From Symsagittifera roscoffensis (Eukaryota; Xenacoelomorpha; Acoela; Convolutidae): 64,000 nucleotides of DNA. The DNA is taken from positions 76,162,213 through 76,226,212 of the forward strand of contig NC_087064.1 in assembly GCF_963678635.1 (NCBI RefSeq), read 5' to 3'. Positions 31,776-43,419 of this stretch are shown in pieces. Position 1 is the stretch's first letter. Every line of letters begins with the position of its first letter. The translations under genes were made by a program, and so were the position numbers. The notes beneath the pieces were generated by a model. The model searched no databases. It was not told the DNA's origin and was given only the letters and a program-made list of their open reading frames with translations.

Positions 31776-34480
31776 CTAAAATCTACACTCCTCGATTATA
31801 GCAAAGATAGAATTAACTATGTTGGATGTATTTTTAAGATTTTTGCACCCCCTAAGGCAGAGGATTGCACTCCTCAGAAGTGCAAAACCTATTTTTGTTC
31901 TGATAAAATTTATTGTGTCCGAGTATGATTCGTTCCGTTTTTCGCTTAGTTTCTCTGCTAATTTCTGGATGGTTTTTGTGAAGCCTGGTGCTGCTCTTCC
32001 AGTACACGCAAAGATTAGTGGAACAAAGCTGCTGTGGGCCAGATCCAGAATTCTTTGTTGGTATTTCAATGTTTTGACACTCATGATATTTGTAGGCGTC
32101 AGATATAGCTTTAGGGCAGGATTTAGCTCAGGGGTTTAAAATTGCTTACGTCGAAAAAGGTTTGGCTCAATTGGCCTCCTCAAAGTCCATTTGCTTGATG
32201 TTAAGTCGAGCGTCATCTTCAGTAGTGGTTGTTTCGTTGTGAAGGCTTTCGCATTCCAACGATTGCAGTTTCGGCTCCATTTCAACATCATGGCAAACTT
32301 CGTCCAGGAGTGTCGCTAAGGTATCTCGACTTTCTTTATGTCTTAGGTGAATTTATCCATCTTTGGACAGTGTAGAGAGTGGGTCAGTACGAACGGTTGT
32401 CCACATGGGCAGGTGTGTGGGTGTGTGCTTTCCCATTCATATCTCAGATGTAATCCATCTTTAAACTCTGATTTGTTGAGGGAACCGTATTTTTAATGGT
32501 AGCACGCTTAGCCAATTCAATGTTCCTTTCTGTGACGCTAGAATTATTGTCAGTTTTTTTCTGATGAGCAATTTTCCATGATTTTAGCTTTTTTTTGAGA
32601 GTGTGATGTACTGTCTCTCAGTTTTGATGTTTCTAGTTATCATAGTTTGTTCCGTTTCAGCTATTTTTGGATGACTGTTTTCTGACGGAGCACAAATGGC
32701 TTGTGACCAATCATAATTTCTGGAAAATGCCGAAATGCCGTGTTACTGAGGAGATCTAATTCTCTCATTCTTAGTGGTAGTGCAAAAAGGATGCGATCTT
32801 CATCGGTTATATGGTTTTTACCAGTAATACTAGGAAGTAGCCGCTGTTTTACGTTTTCTCATTTTCATCCATTTTCTTAAATGCTTCCGGAGTTGTTCTC
32901 GTTAGAAAGCTTAACCCTTTTTTAAAATCCCTTTGTGTAGCAGGAGTACGCATTTTGTGGTGATGTTTTAGCTATTTTGGAAAGCTTTTAGGGTAGCTCT
33001 CCTTTCAATTTCGTTTTTCATGTATGAATGGCATGCTGATGGTGTTCCTATAACCAATCCAAGGACTCTATAACCGTCTACCATTGTAATATTTGTGCCT
33101 TCGAATACTTTTTTGGCGCTGTGACGACGGTTTTCCTTCACTATGTGTTGACACTTGGAAGTCTTCACATTGTATCCGAAAGCCTTTCCGTGCACATCCA
33201 GTTTGTCCAGTGTTGCGTTGAGACTCTTAAGATCACCTGCAGCGCTTCCATCCCTCTGCGTACCCTTTTTGGGCAACATTTGAATTTTGCAGGAGCTCAA
33301 TCAGTGGGCATTGCGAGGGGATCACCTTGCGTTGTGCCTTCGGTAGATGTCAAAACCGTGTTATCGACATATAGATTTGAGGGATGTTTTTTTTGAGTTG
33401 GACAGCGCATGATGTAGTGCCGGACAAAAACATTTCTACATTTTATAGAGCAAGTTCTTTATTGAGCGAGTTGAAGGCATTTTCTACATCAATAAGTAGT
33501 ATGGCGTCCGTTTTCGGTTTCTGAAACTCGTTCGTCAAGCTGTGGATAGCATATTCGATTCCACACTTCCGGCCTAAGCAGAGCTGGGAATTTTTTCCGA
33601 GTTTTTCAAGGTCTGATTTTGTACATTGGGTGATTGTTTTGCCAATTTTTCTTCTCAGAACATCGCCTATACTAATGGGCCGTACCCCTGGGTTTTTGTC
33701 CAGGGGTATCAGGCGACACGAGTTGTACGCCGTTAGGTTTTCATGGGGGAGAAATTTAATTGCTTTTGTATAGAATAGTTTAGCAATTGTTTTGCAAAGC
33801 TCAATGGATGTCTGGTTGAAGTGAGTTAATATCCTTCTCCATTCGCACGCATCTAGACCTGAGGGACCGTGGCTTCCGTGCGTTTTCAGGGTTGACTTTC
33901 GAACTGTCTTGGCGTTTATTTGTTCGAATATAGAGGGATGGTACGGCCTTGTGTCTTCACTTACGTAAGTTTTATAGTTACTGTTCGCTGTTTCGGCTTG
34001 AGGGTGTTTTTCTTTCAGGATACTAAGGACTGTTTTTCCTTCAATGACTTTGTTTAGGGGAAGTACTCCATTTGTTTTTTTGTCTGAAAGTTGCCAATGG
34101 CGGCAGAAATTTTGTCTGTACCATTAGTTTATCGAATTGCTTAACTTCCTCGTTGACTTCGGACTTTTTCTGTTTTGGATGTCTAATTTGGAGAGCTTTC
34201 GCTTCAGTGAAAAGTTCATCTAATAGGCCTTGCTTCCATAAAATTATGCGGCGGCTCAGTGTTTTGGGATTTGATCCGTTTATTTCTGATTTAGTTTTGG
34301 AGAGCAGCAGATGTGGGAGAATCGTTGCTGCTTTCAATGCGACGTTAGATTTTGGTGTTTTCTCTGCTAATGACAACAGCTAATGGTTCAATAATTCTAT
34401 GAATTGGAAACCAGGCTTTCTCCTGCTTAGAATTATGAAACGCGGTTTCCAGTTAACGACATTTTTATATATGTCGTTTA
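31776..34480 (-). pseudogene. RLE-type retroelement RT/endonuclease on the minus strand, decayed
   Basis: Reading the minus strand: an N-terminal block (34,041-34,376, VKQFDKLMVQTK..LPPL) and a VIEGKTVLSILKEKHP-like block; RT motif A as ILLIDVENAFNSLNKEL (near 33,500); motif B as TSTEGTTQGDPLAM (near 33,330); a deletion that removes motif C; then FGYNVKTSKCQHIVK and VFEGTNITM..YRVLGLVIG (33,000-33,230). Next come a CCHC knuckle CPCGQPFVLTHSLHCPK (near 32,370-32,420), a DARLDIKQMDF-like nuclease segment (near 32,200), and the C-terminus SSFVPLIFACTGRA..FALLRSAILCLRG (31,800-32,050). The order matches RLE-bearing retroelements. Several stops and frameshifts. Confidence 0.75.
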
Positions 34481-34877
34481 TTTTCATTTCAAGTTCTTGG
34501 TCGATAAGTTTCCAGGGGTCGAAGGGGGCTGTAGTGATTGCTGGGGGCGATGAATAAGATTGTGTTGCGTTCGGCAGTACGTTTGTTTCAGGTGTTGCCA
34601 GTCATGTTTCTTTTTGAGTTGTGATTGGGGCTGTGCTTGTTGATCTGTTGGTGGAGTTGGGCCCTTATGCAAAGTTCACGGGGGTGAATTGTATGCAGGA
34701 GAACTCATCTTAATAAAATTTGATGTTCTGTAGCCCGCTACATGAGACAGGGATGTAAGCTTTGCAAATGATACACCATATGCTTCTTTTTCGGAGGTGG
34801 CGTTTGCAAATATGGCAGTGCGTTCGATCGGCCAGAATTTTCAGCGAAGAGGGTAAATTATGGTGATTATATACAAT

Positions 34878-35348
34878 TTAGTTGAGCGAGCAATAACCTG
34901 AAAGATTTTTTACCATAAAAAGAAAAATGAATACCAACTTTATAAAACACTTAGCAATAAAATTAACGTTTAGATTGGGGGAAATAAGTTGGATTCTTAA
35001 GTGGTTAAATGTATTAATAAGGCGAAACAAAGAGTTATTTAGGTTACCAATTTTTCTGTAAATGAAGTGATTATTTGCAGAGAGGATGGTTTTGGGCATA
35101 ATTAGCACACTTGGGTTAAACTTATGAATTATCAAATGAATAAAAAATCTCCAATCATTAGCAAAGTCTGAAATCGTAGATGAGTTATTATTAAATCCGG
35201 CTACTATAGTAAAAACGTTCAGTTTCCTCGAGGGGTGGCGCGAGACAGTAGCGACAAGGTCGGCTCGCTTTGCACCTCTGTGCGAGTGAACCGTGGCTCC
35301 GACATCTTTGGGGCTGCAGTACTTAATCATTGAGGTTCCTATTACCAA
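34878..35348 (-). CDS. SGNH/GDSL-hydrolase-like ORF upstream of the minus-strand RT
   Basis: Open for 156 codons. VIGTSMIKYC replaces the block I GDS motif, HSHRGAKRADLV follows as block II, and VFTIVAGFNNNSST fills the GxND block III position. The C-terminal catalytic DxxH was not found within the frame. It lies in the right order and strand to be ORF1 of the RLE-type element at 31,776-34,480. Esterase domains are known in ORF1 of CR1-type retrotransposons. The catalytic Ser position (GTS) may survive, but the enzyme is doubtful. Likely a decayed copy. Confidence 0.5.
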   Translation of the reverse strand: MVIGTSMIKYCSPKDVGATVHSHRGAKRADLVATVSRHPSRKLNVFTIVAGFNNNSSTISDFANDWRFFIHLIIHKFNPSVLIMPKTILSANNHFIYRKIGNLNNSLFRLINTFNHLRIQLISPNLNVNFIAKCFIKLVFIFLFMVKNLSGYCSLN

Positions 35349-35687
35349 TTTCCTGCTCCACTTGGGTAGCCACTTTCGCCTGTACTTCGGCGCGGATATT
35401 CACTAAACAGGGTACAAAAGAGGCAAAACAACAGAAAGAATAGATTGTAAAATGGATTGTAGAGAAATGGATTTTAAAAACAAATAACATAAAGATATGA
35501 AAGCGATTGCAAACTAGATTTTCATGGGTGGAGGTTCCGACGGGGATGTCCGGGTAGAGGGAGAGTATTGCGGCTTGACGAGCCTGTCTTTGAAATCCCG
35601 TACCGGGCCTTCTTCTTACAAGCGTAGCATTATGAGCGGCGTATCATATCATATGAAACTATTCAATATGTTTATCACAACAATTAG

Positions 35688-36454
35688 TGTAACAGTCGCC
35701 CACTTAAGTCACATTTGAGGTTAAGAAAAATAGGCCTTATAATCATTGGCTCAAGAGTCAGGCACACTATCTCTTGTGTTTTCCACCTCAAGTGGTCGGA
35801 GTCAATTCGTTTCACTTGCGCCATGAGACTACAAACCGTATTACAGCTTGAAGGCTTCTACCAAAATACCCCCCCCCCCCACTCTAGAAATAAGAACTTC
35901 CCCATGCTCAGGTCTCAAAATACCCAAAACCCATAAAGGTTGTTAAAAACAGGGTCGGAACCTTATGTATACCGTTAGTTGATTTTGGATGGTGGACCTT
36001 TGATCCATTTCAGATAGATCAACCTAAAAACTCTCCCTAACTCAACATAATAATATAAAACACACTCAAGAAAATTAAATTGGGTACTTACATACCGACA
36101 AGACCTCCAGAATTGAGTAACTAAATTAAAAAGCAATTCTAGAATTGATCTGGTAATCAAGTATAATTCAGGAACTTTGAAACAAATAAGTTTTAGCTCA
36201 AGACAAACTTTCTATTTGAACCATTGGGCAGCTTCACTTTTCCACTCAAGCAATTTTACTCTAGTATTTTCCAGTAACTTTCCCGCGATTATTACTCGAT
36301 TCCTCTGATTGTTAATTTCTCGTATTTTCAGTTGTCGCAAAAAACTTGAGCATGACAGGCTCGACTCGTATCTTTCAAAAATTTATTTTCTTCCCAAAAT
36401 CCAGATCAAACGTTCAGCTCAAGGTCAAACTTCCAAATATGACCGACTAATACA
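35688..36454 (-). mobile_element. Solo LTR of the giant Gypsy family
   Basis: The reverse complement matches the giant LTR end to end: it starts on the plus strand as TGTAACAGTCGCC (the LTR 3' end) and finishes GACCGACTAATACA (the LTR 5' end). The identical 14-mer ATCACAACAATTAG lies directly before it (35,674-35,687) and again 10 bp after it (36,465-36,478). No internal sequence remains. Confidence 0.85.
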
Positions 36455-36485
36455 TAGACTATCATCACAACAATTAGAGGATTTT

Positions 36486-37729
36486 CAAAACCTTTGCAAC
36501 CGCCTCAAGAAAATTCTACATCCGCCCGTGCATTAACCTTATAATCGATTATAATTTATTGAAAAAAACATCAGTGACTTGAAAAACTTTTCGAAGAAAT
36601 TATACATCATCAGTCATCAAAAATCTAAAAACAAAGCACCATTTGTAAAAAAGTAGATTGTGAAAATTAATGATAAAAGGAGACTGAACGAGAGACTGAT
36701 CAACAGTCAAACAAGAGTTATCTTCTGGAGAATACCTCAGAGGGCATACATCAACGCGCGGCTCTATTACTCATCTTTAGTATTGAGACTGGGACGGATA
36801 ATTCTTAAGTAGATTCAGAAATTCGGCTATCCGGGATTGAATTCATTTATCGGCTATCCGGGAACAAATTCATTTTTCGGCCATCCGGTTATTCGTCTCC
36901 GTGACACGCCACCTACCGAAGATGGTTGGCATGCTCTTTCTTACCTCAAAAGTGCTGGGAGATTCTCTAGGCATTCAAACCTGAATGCCCTTATAAGGCA
37001 GGGTTTATCTTCTACTCACATTCCGTCTGTTTTAGAATCACGACACCTCTATAGGACCGATCATATGCGACAAAACGCTTTGACGCTCGTTCCACTGGAT
37101 TTTGGTTAAGCAGCTCTTGTGGGATGTAACGGCAGTAGGCTGCTTAGCTCCTAGTAGGATTAGTGCTGGGTCTGTTTGTAGCCCTGGTACGGCTGCCGCT
37201 GAAGCGGACGAGCGAAAAAATGACTAAAGATAAAGTATAAAGATCTAGTAGTTGATGGGTATCTTTTTCAGCCGCTAGCTTTTGAGATTCAAGGCGCGGC
37301 CGTCCTCAGCACAGAATTTTTTTCGAGCAAACATTGTAACAACCTAAGCATAAACAGTGACGAACCCAGAGCAGGCAGCTTTTTAAAACAGAAAATCTCC
37401 CTGGCAATGCAGATTGCGATTGCTGCTTGGTTACTCGGAACAATAAATGCCAAAAAAACTTTCAATGAAATTTTTATTTGTAACAATTGTATATTATTTT
37501 TTCTCGTCTCGAGTTGCGTGTTCTAATTAAAGAAACGTAACCAGTATCGATTTTAATTAAGAACATCAACACTTGTCATATTCATTTATCACTATTACTT
37601 CCATATGTAGAAAATTCCAAGGATTTTGACTGGAATACGTGATGAAGGGACTCCTGACTGTAACCTCGGTTACTATGATACTTTTGACCTTCTGATTACC
37701 TTTAAGTAAATGTCTAATTCATTATTATT
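36486..37729 (+). mobile_element. RLE-type non-LTR element 3' fragment, copy 2 (split by the giant element)
   Basis: Direct repeat of 30,335-31,560. The open piece 36,837-37,109 is better preserved: WHALSYLKSAGRFSRHSN, ESRHLYRTDH, LTLVPLDFG. Its continuation (TTTCAGCCATTTATC and ORF start) is found immediately after the giant element, at 60,319 onward, so the giant element inserted into this repeat. Confidence 0.75.
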
Positions 37730-38618
37730 TGTGCCAGTCGGTCATGTCTGGAGGTTTGACCTTGAGAAACACGTAATTTTGGAGTGAAGTTTTGATTTTA
37801 AAAATTTCGAATGGAGCCTGTCATGCTCAGTTTTCTCGAACCAACTGAAAACAAAAAAAGTGAAAAATCAGAACGACCGAATTAACAATTGCGGGAAACT
37901 ACTCAAGAAAAAGGCAGGAAATTGCTATTCGCAATTTCTCGATACGAAATAATAAGAGAGTAGAGCTGTCTTATCCCGAAAACAGGAGAATAGAACACAG
38001 ACTTGAGAAAGGACGATTATTCGAACGGAACAGAGTGAACATTCAATGGAAGAGAGGACAACTCGAGTGTCCCGATGGTTCATACAGAAACTTTGATTCT
38101 TGAGACAGAACTTACTTCTGTTGTTAAAACTAATTAGCATCAAACTTATTTAGTTATATTATTTGATTCTCGAGCTGCTCAGCTTTTAATTACCCCTCAT
38201 ATTCAAGCGCATCGACATGTGAGTTCTCAATTTAAATTTCTCGAGTGTATTTTATGATAGTTATGTTGAGATGAGGCGAGTTGTTGGTTGATCCATCTGA
38301 AATGGATCAAAGTTCCACTGTCCAATAAAAAGTAACTAAGCGGATTGTTCCGACCCGGTTTTTAACGGCGTTCATGTATTTTGGGTATTTCGAGACCTAA
38401 GTATGGGGACGTTCTTATTTCTAGAGTGGGGGGGTATTTTGGTAGTGGCCTTTAAGCTGTAACGGGTTCTAGTCTCATGTCGCAAGCGAACCGAATTGGC
38501 TCCGACCGTTCTTGAGGTAGAAAAACACAAGAGATAGTGTCCCTGACTCTTGAGCCAATGGTTATAGGGCCTATTTCTCTTAAGCCTCATATGTGACTAA
38601 AGTAGGCGACTGTTACAT
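37730..38618 (+). repeat. 5' LTR
   Basis: 889 bp, TGTGCCAG...GTTACA. AATAAA at 38,324-38,329. Differs from the 3' LTR by roughly ten substitutions and a 2-3 bp indel by eye. Contains about ten CTYGAG-type hexamers (see findings). Confidence 0.95.
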
Positions 38619-38645
38619 AGTGTTTTTATGGCGCTCCGGGGTGTT
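38619..38645 (+). other. Candidate primer-binding region
   Basis: TAGTGTTTTTATGGCGCTCC follows the LTR and is identical after the LTR of decayed copy B. TGGCGCTCC, starting 11 nt inside, would pair with a tRNA 3' end reading GGAGCGCCA. The offset is larger than the usual 0-3 nt, and the tRNA was not identified. Confidence 0.4.
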
Positions 38646-39084
38646 TTTACGACATCATGACTACGGAGTCGAACCCACTTGACACAGCTCCGGGCTACAT
38701 GCCCATTCTAGAGTACCGGTGGTACGGTTCAGCGGGAACGTGTAAACCTTCCGGTTGTACCGTGATAGCTTTTTAAGAAAACTCAAGAAAACTTCCTGGT
38801 ACGCTCTCCGAACGAGGTTTAGCTAACCGAGTGAAGGAGGGCAACTAGGGGGACAAAAACACGAGCAAAAAAGAATACAAAAAGGAACAAAAACCATAAA
38901 ACGAAAAAAGACAGTGACTTTGATACCAAATTAGTTGGATCAAACCTTTGTATTAATTAAATAGTATACACATACTGTTTTATAAGACCGATCGTTTCTA
39001 TCAATCTAGCAATTTAAACCAGTGAATTCAGTAAGGTGCCCGAGTGGGGGGCGTTGTTAAGGGTTTTCAGATAGATTGCGACCC

Positions 39085-39290
39085 AACCGGACCACTAGGA
39101 GACTTGACTGGAAAGGGTGACCAGTCGAGTGGGAAAGTGGTTCACAAGGATCGAACCGGACCACTAGGAGACTTGACTGGAATGGGTGACCAGTCGAGTG
39201 GGAAAGTGGTTCACAAGGATCGAAACGGACCACTAGGAGACTTGATTGGAAGAGGTGACCAGTCGAGTGGGAAAGTGGTTCTGCTGTCAA
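39085..39290 (+). repeat. 69-bp tandem repeat, three copies
   Basis: Three nearly identical units, each with GGACCACTAGGAGACTTGA followed by GGTGACCAGTCGAGTGGGAA. The period divides by three, so all frames look open. Confidence 0.95.
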
Positions 39291-40189
39291 GTGCAGAACA
39301 GAGACAACCAGCACAGGACCACTACAAGAGGACGCACAGGGGTGTTCTCAAGTCGAACAACGGGTATCGTTAGAATCCACATTACATTATAGGATAAAAG
39401 TGTAAAATTGGATAAGCGGAGTCCCATTGTTTTGAGGCAGTTTTTACTCAAGCAGGCCTGGAAACAGGTCTACGGTTTTCTCTCGAGAGGTTTAGCACCC
39501 GGCGCTTAAGGGATTTTTCGGCTTAAGAGGGGGGCTAAAGAGGGGGGAGGTTAGTAGGGGGGCTGGTTAGGTTAGAGGTTGGCGGTTGTAAATTTTAAAA
39601 AGGGGGGAAATTAGAGTAACTAATTAATCGACATCGTTGATTTAGTTACATTAGCCATCAACACGCGTTGGTAATAATAGGTGGATATCCAAAATTTAAC
39701 TCGAGTTAAGATTGGTACGCTGGTTGGATTGGTAGGGGGGAACGGATATAGACAGTTTTTGTGATACCCCATAAGATCGCTAGTGGGGGGAGGAAAACGC
39801 GTGGCAGTTAGGTACCAGACATTTTTTTTTCGACAGAAGGTCGACATTTGTCTCCTTTGAATTTTAGGTGGGTTGATTTCTCTGTTTTATTATTTTTTCT
39901 TGTTTAAAATTTTTTTTATTATTTATTGTTGCATTTTGGTGAGGATTTGCGATTGGTATTTATACGAACAGGTGATCACAAGATACCTGCGCACAGGTTT
40001 TGGTTTCAAGTTGCTTGGAACATAGAAAAAGAGGTAATTCAAAAATGGGGGTTAGCATTTGGCCATTAAGAGAGGGTTTTTGGGAAAATTTTCACTAGAG
40101 CTTGAGTGGTGGTACAAGGTACAGTGAATCAAGAAGTCCCTACAACGAAGAAGAAAGAGATCCGATATCCAGACACTCAGTGACGAGTC

Positions 40190-40620
40190 TTGGGACAGTA
40201 CCGAAGAAGTCTTGGGACATTGCAGTCTGGGGACAGTCTTGGGGCAACACAGTCTTGGGACAGTGCAGCCTTGGGGCAGTCTTGGACCAGAGCAGTCTTG
40301 GTACGAAACAGTCTTGGGCCATTGGTCTTGGGACGTTAGTCTTGGGACGTTGGTCTTGGGACATTGGTCTTGGGACATTAGTCTTGGGCCATTGGTCTTG
40401 GGACATTAGTCTTGGGACGTTGGTCTTGGGCCATTGGTCTTGGGACGTTAGTCTTGGGACGTTAGTCTTGGGACGTTGGTCTTGGGCCATTGGTCTTGGG
40501 ACATTAGTCTTGGGACGTTAGTCTTGGGACATTGGTCTCGGGACGTTAGTCTTGGGACGTTGGTCTTGGGACGTTGGTCTAGGGACGTTGGTCTTGGGAC
40601 CTTGGTCTGAGGATACCAAT
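40190..40620 (+). repeat. 14-bp minisatellite GTCTTGGGACRTTR
   Basis: Roughly 25-30 units with small variations (GGACGTT, GGACATT, GGCCATT). Open in several frames on both strands, encoding WSWDIGLGTLVLG-like peptides. Treated as repeat, not protein. Confidence 0.95.
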
Positions 40621-40891
40621 AAGAAGTACTGGGACAACACTGAATAGTCTTGGGACGGTAGAGAGAAAGTCTTGGAACAGTATTAGGAAGGGGTACTACA
40701 AGAGTACTAAGTTAGGTTGAAGTAACCAATTATAACAACACATTCCCTATCCTAACCTAACACATAAAAGTTTTCAAGAGTTTAAGAAAAATTGTTTTTA
40801 GCGAATTGTCAATTTCTTTTTACTTAGAGTTTTAACCTTAGAGTAGAAATTTTGTAGATAATATTACTGTAAATAATAACAATTGTAAATA

Positions 40892-43192
40892 ATGAGGCGG
40901 AGCAGGGTACCGGTAGCTGAAAAAAGATCTACCGAAGCAAAGACAAAGTATAATTCGTCGCTACGCAAAACAACATCAATGGGTCCGAAGATAACAAAGA
41001 AGAGCTTTTCAGTTAATATGGTCAGCACAAGGAGTACAACGGAGAACAGAGCAAAAGAGGGCACGGAAGGGGAACGAGTAGAACCCACCATCGAGATTGA
41101 TCTAGAGACACCTGATCAAAGTCTGGATGAAACAAGGAAAATGGCGACGGAGTCAACTCCAATGCCCAATGCAGAAGAACCAAACCCGAAACCCATAGAG
41201 TTCTCACCAATAGACAATGTGGAAGATGCAATAGGCAACACCGAAGAAACGGTGAAAGAAGACTCTCAAGTAAAAAAGACATCTTTTACAGAAAAGTTGG
41301 CGATGATGGTCGGAATAAAAACGAAAGAAAACATGACTGAAGAACCAAAAGCTGAAAGAGCACGAACATTTGGGACAGGGAGCACGAAGACGACAGAAGC
41401 CAATCCAAGAGAGGAACAAACTAAAGCAGAAGCAACGGCCAAAGACAGACCGACGGCTGACCATTAGGAGGCTACCTTTGAGCTAGGTGACTTGATGGCA
41501 AAACTGAATCAGATCGACAAAAAACTGAAGCACAGCGAAGAGGACAGAGAAGTGATAAGAAAAGAATTAAGATGAAACAAACACGAGTATCTGGATAGTT
41601 ATTTTAACCTGGCTAAGGCAACAGACGAGAAACTCAAGGAGATGACAGATAAGGTAGAAGCCACCAATGAAGAACGAGATAGGAACATCAAAAAAGATAT
41701 GCAACAGTTGAAAAACCAATATGATGATGTCAACAGCCAATTAGGTAGCCTGGAAAAGAGAATGGACACAATGAGCAAAAATCAGGCCGAAAGTTCGTGT
41801 GCAATACAGGCGAAATTGGATGCAATCTTGAGAAATTCTACCTCACAAGAAAGACCGGCAGCGGATCGCACGCAAGGCACCAGAGTTGACTTTGTGGAAC
41901 CACAAAGGAACAAACGGCAATCGACACCGTTGCCCTTAACCCGGGATACGGTGAGCATAGCACCAACAGCTGCTAAAACAATCATGAAGAATGGAACGTC
42001 AAGTACAACGACTGGTCCGGGGGACTCAACAGCTAACAGCAACGCAGGTCCGGATGCTATGACATGGGCAAGCACTTGGGAGATGATGAATAGAACTCTA
42101 GAGGCCTTCGCCACGAGGAACAATGACTCGAATGATAGAAGAGAGGGAAAATCCAGAAAAACATTCAAAAAGCCAAAAGAATTCAAAGATGACTCTGATG
42201 GATGCATTGATACTTGGGTGGAAGTGATGAGATTAAACCTAGAACAGGACAACTTGAACGATGAAAGACAAGCATGCACAGCCATACTCAGCAGTTTAGA
42301 AGGCACGGCATTAAAATGCGTGGTTGCGAAGAAAGAAGAAGAACGCGATACCGCGGAAAAAATCTTTGAAATACTGTTGAATAGATTCGGCTCAGGCATG
42401 AAGGGTCATCAAGCGATGATGCAATTTGAAAAAAGGAGACAGAGAGATGACGAATCGATAGACAGGTTCCTAGATGATCTCGAGAGCTTGAGAAGAAGGA
42501 GTGACCCAGAAGAATCTACCAATACAAGAAACTTCAGCATAGCCTCAAAGTTCATTGATGGGGTAAAGAGTGATGACTTGAGAACGATGTTAGCAACGTA
42601 TTACACATTGTCGAAAGATAATGCGCCAACTCCAGAAGAGATGAGGCAGAAGTCAAGAGAAAACATGCTGATGAAACCCAAGAAATACTCGTACTCAGAC
42701 AACAGGAACACCCAAGGGGGGAGTCAGCCACAGAGGTCGCCATGGTACAAGCCCAGAGATGACATGGACAAACGCAGGTCGTGTGCTAACTGCGGGTCAG
42801 TTGATCATCATGTGGCAGATTGCACGACATACAAACAGGGCATGAAGAGTTTGGGATATGCACCTGATGAGGAAGATATGAGTCAGATGGAAGAACACGA
42901 GTTCTATAGCGGCTTGATCACCAAAATAGGAGCAAGATGCTTCTTCTGCAACCAAGAAAGGCACTTCAGGATGGACTGTCCGTTGTTTTGGGAAGCGGTC
43001 AAGAATCAGAGTCATCCGAAACACAAGTTGGCGCTAGCAGCGGTGCAGAACCAGAGAAACAGACAAGGTGAATTTGAGACGAAGAAACTTGAGGGACCAA
43101 ATGTAGAGCTACCAACGAAATCAATGAAAACTGTAACACAATGTGGTAGTGCAGCAGAGGCCACGGCGAAGAAAGCCCCAGAAATAGATTAA
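40892..43192 (+). CDS. gag: Gag polyprotein (two internal stops)
   Basis: One continuous frame from ATG 40,892, interrupted by TAG at 41,465 and TGA at 41,573 and ending TAA 43,190-43,192; about 766 codons in all. The N-terminus is acidic and disordered, then comes a coiled coil (about 41,490-41,800), a capsid-like helical region (FKKPKEFKDDSDGCIDTW to about 42,620, retrotransposon Gag type), and two CCHC knuckles, CANCGSVDHHVADC (42,782) and CFFCNQERHFRMDC (42,939). It would form the particle and bind genomic RNA. After the TAA the same frame stays open to 43,420, encoding an Ala/Glu/Lys coiled-coil linker, so that stop may also be acquired. Confidence 0.88.
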
Positions 43193-43419
43193 GAAAAGGC
43201 GGCAGCGGAGGCCATCAACAAAGTGAAGCAGGATCTGGCAGCGAAAGAAATAGAACAACGACTAAAGCAGGAGATCGAAAAGCAGAATTTCAACGAAGCA
43301 TTAGCTGGATCGAAGCCAGCACCAGAGGCTGTATCGGGCTCGACAAAGACTGGAAATTGTAACACTGTAAAGATGGTGACAGGAAACCATTCGGCATATC
43401 AAAAATCGGGGCTAGAATA

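Larger units (their letters stand above)
38646..40891 (+). other. Long leader between 5' LTR and Gag
   Basis: About 2.25 kb without a credible gene. It contains a 69-bp triplicate (39,085-39,290), a G-rich tract with three G6 runs (39,528-39,575), and a 14-bp minisatellite (40,190-40,620). Open frames over the repeats are repeat artefacts. Confidence 0.7.

Noticed and set aside
34072..34383. Plus-strand 103-codon ORF
   Set aside because: Shadow of the minus-strand RLE-type retroelement N-terminal block.
39044..39373. 109-codon ORF in the leader
   Set aside because: Created by the in-phase 69-bp triplicate; no independent coding signal.
40102..40521. Long open frames on both strands at the 14-bp repeat
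   Set aside because: Repeat artefact: peptides are a 14-residue periodic translation and are open in several frames.
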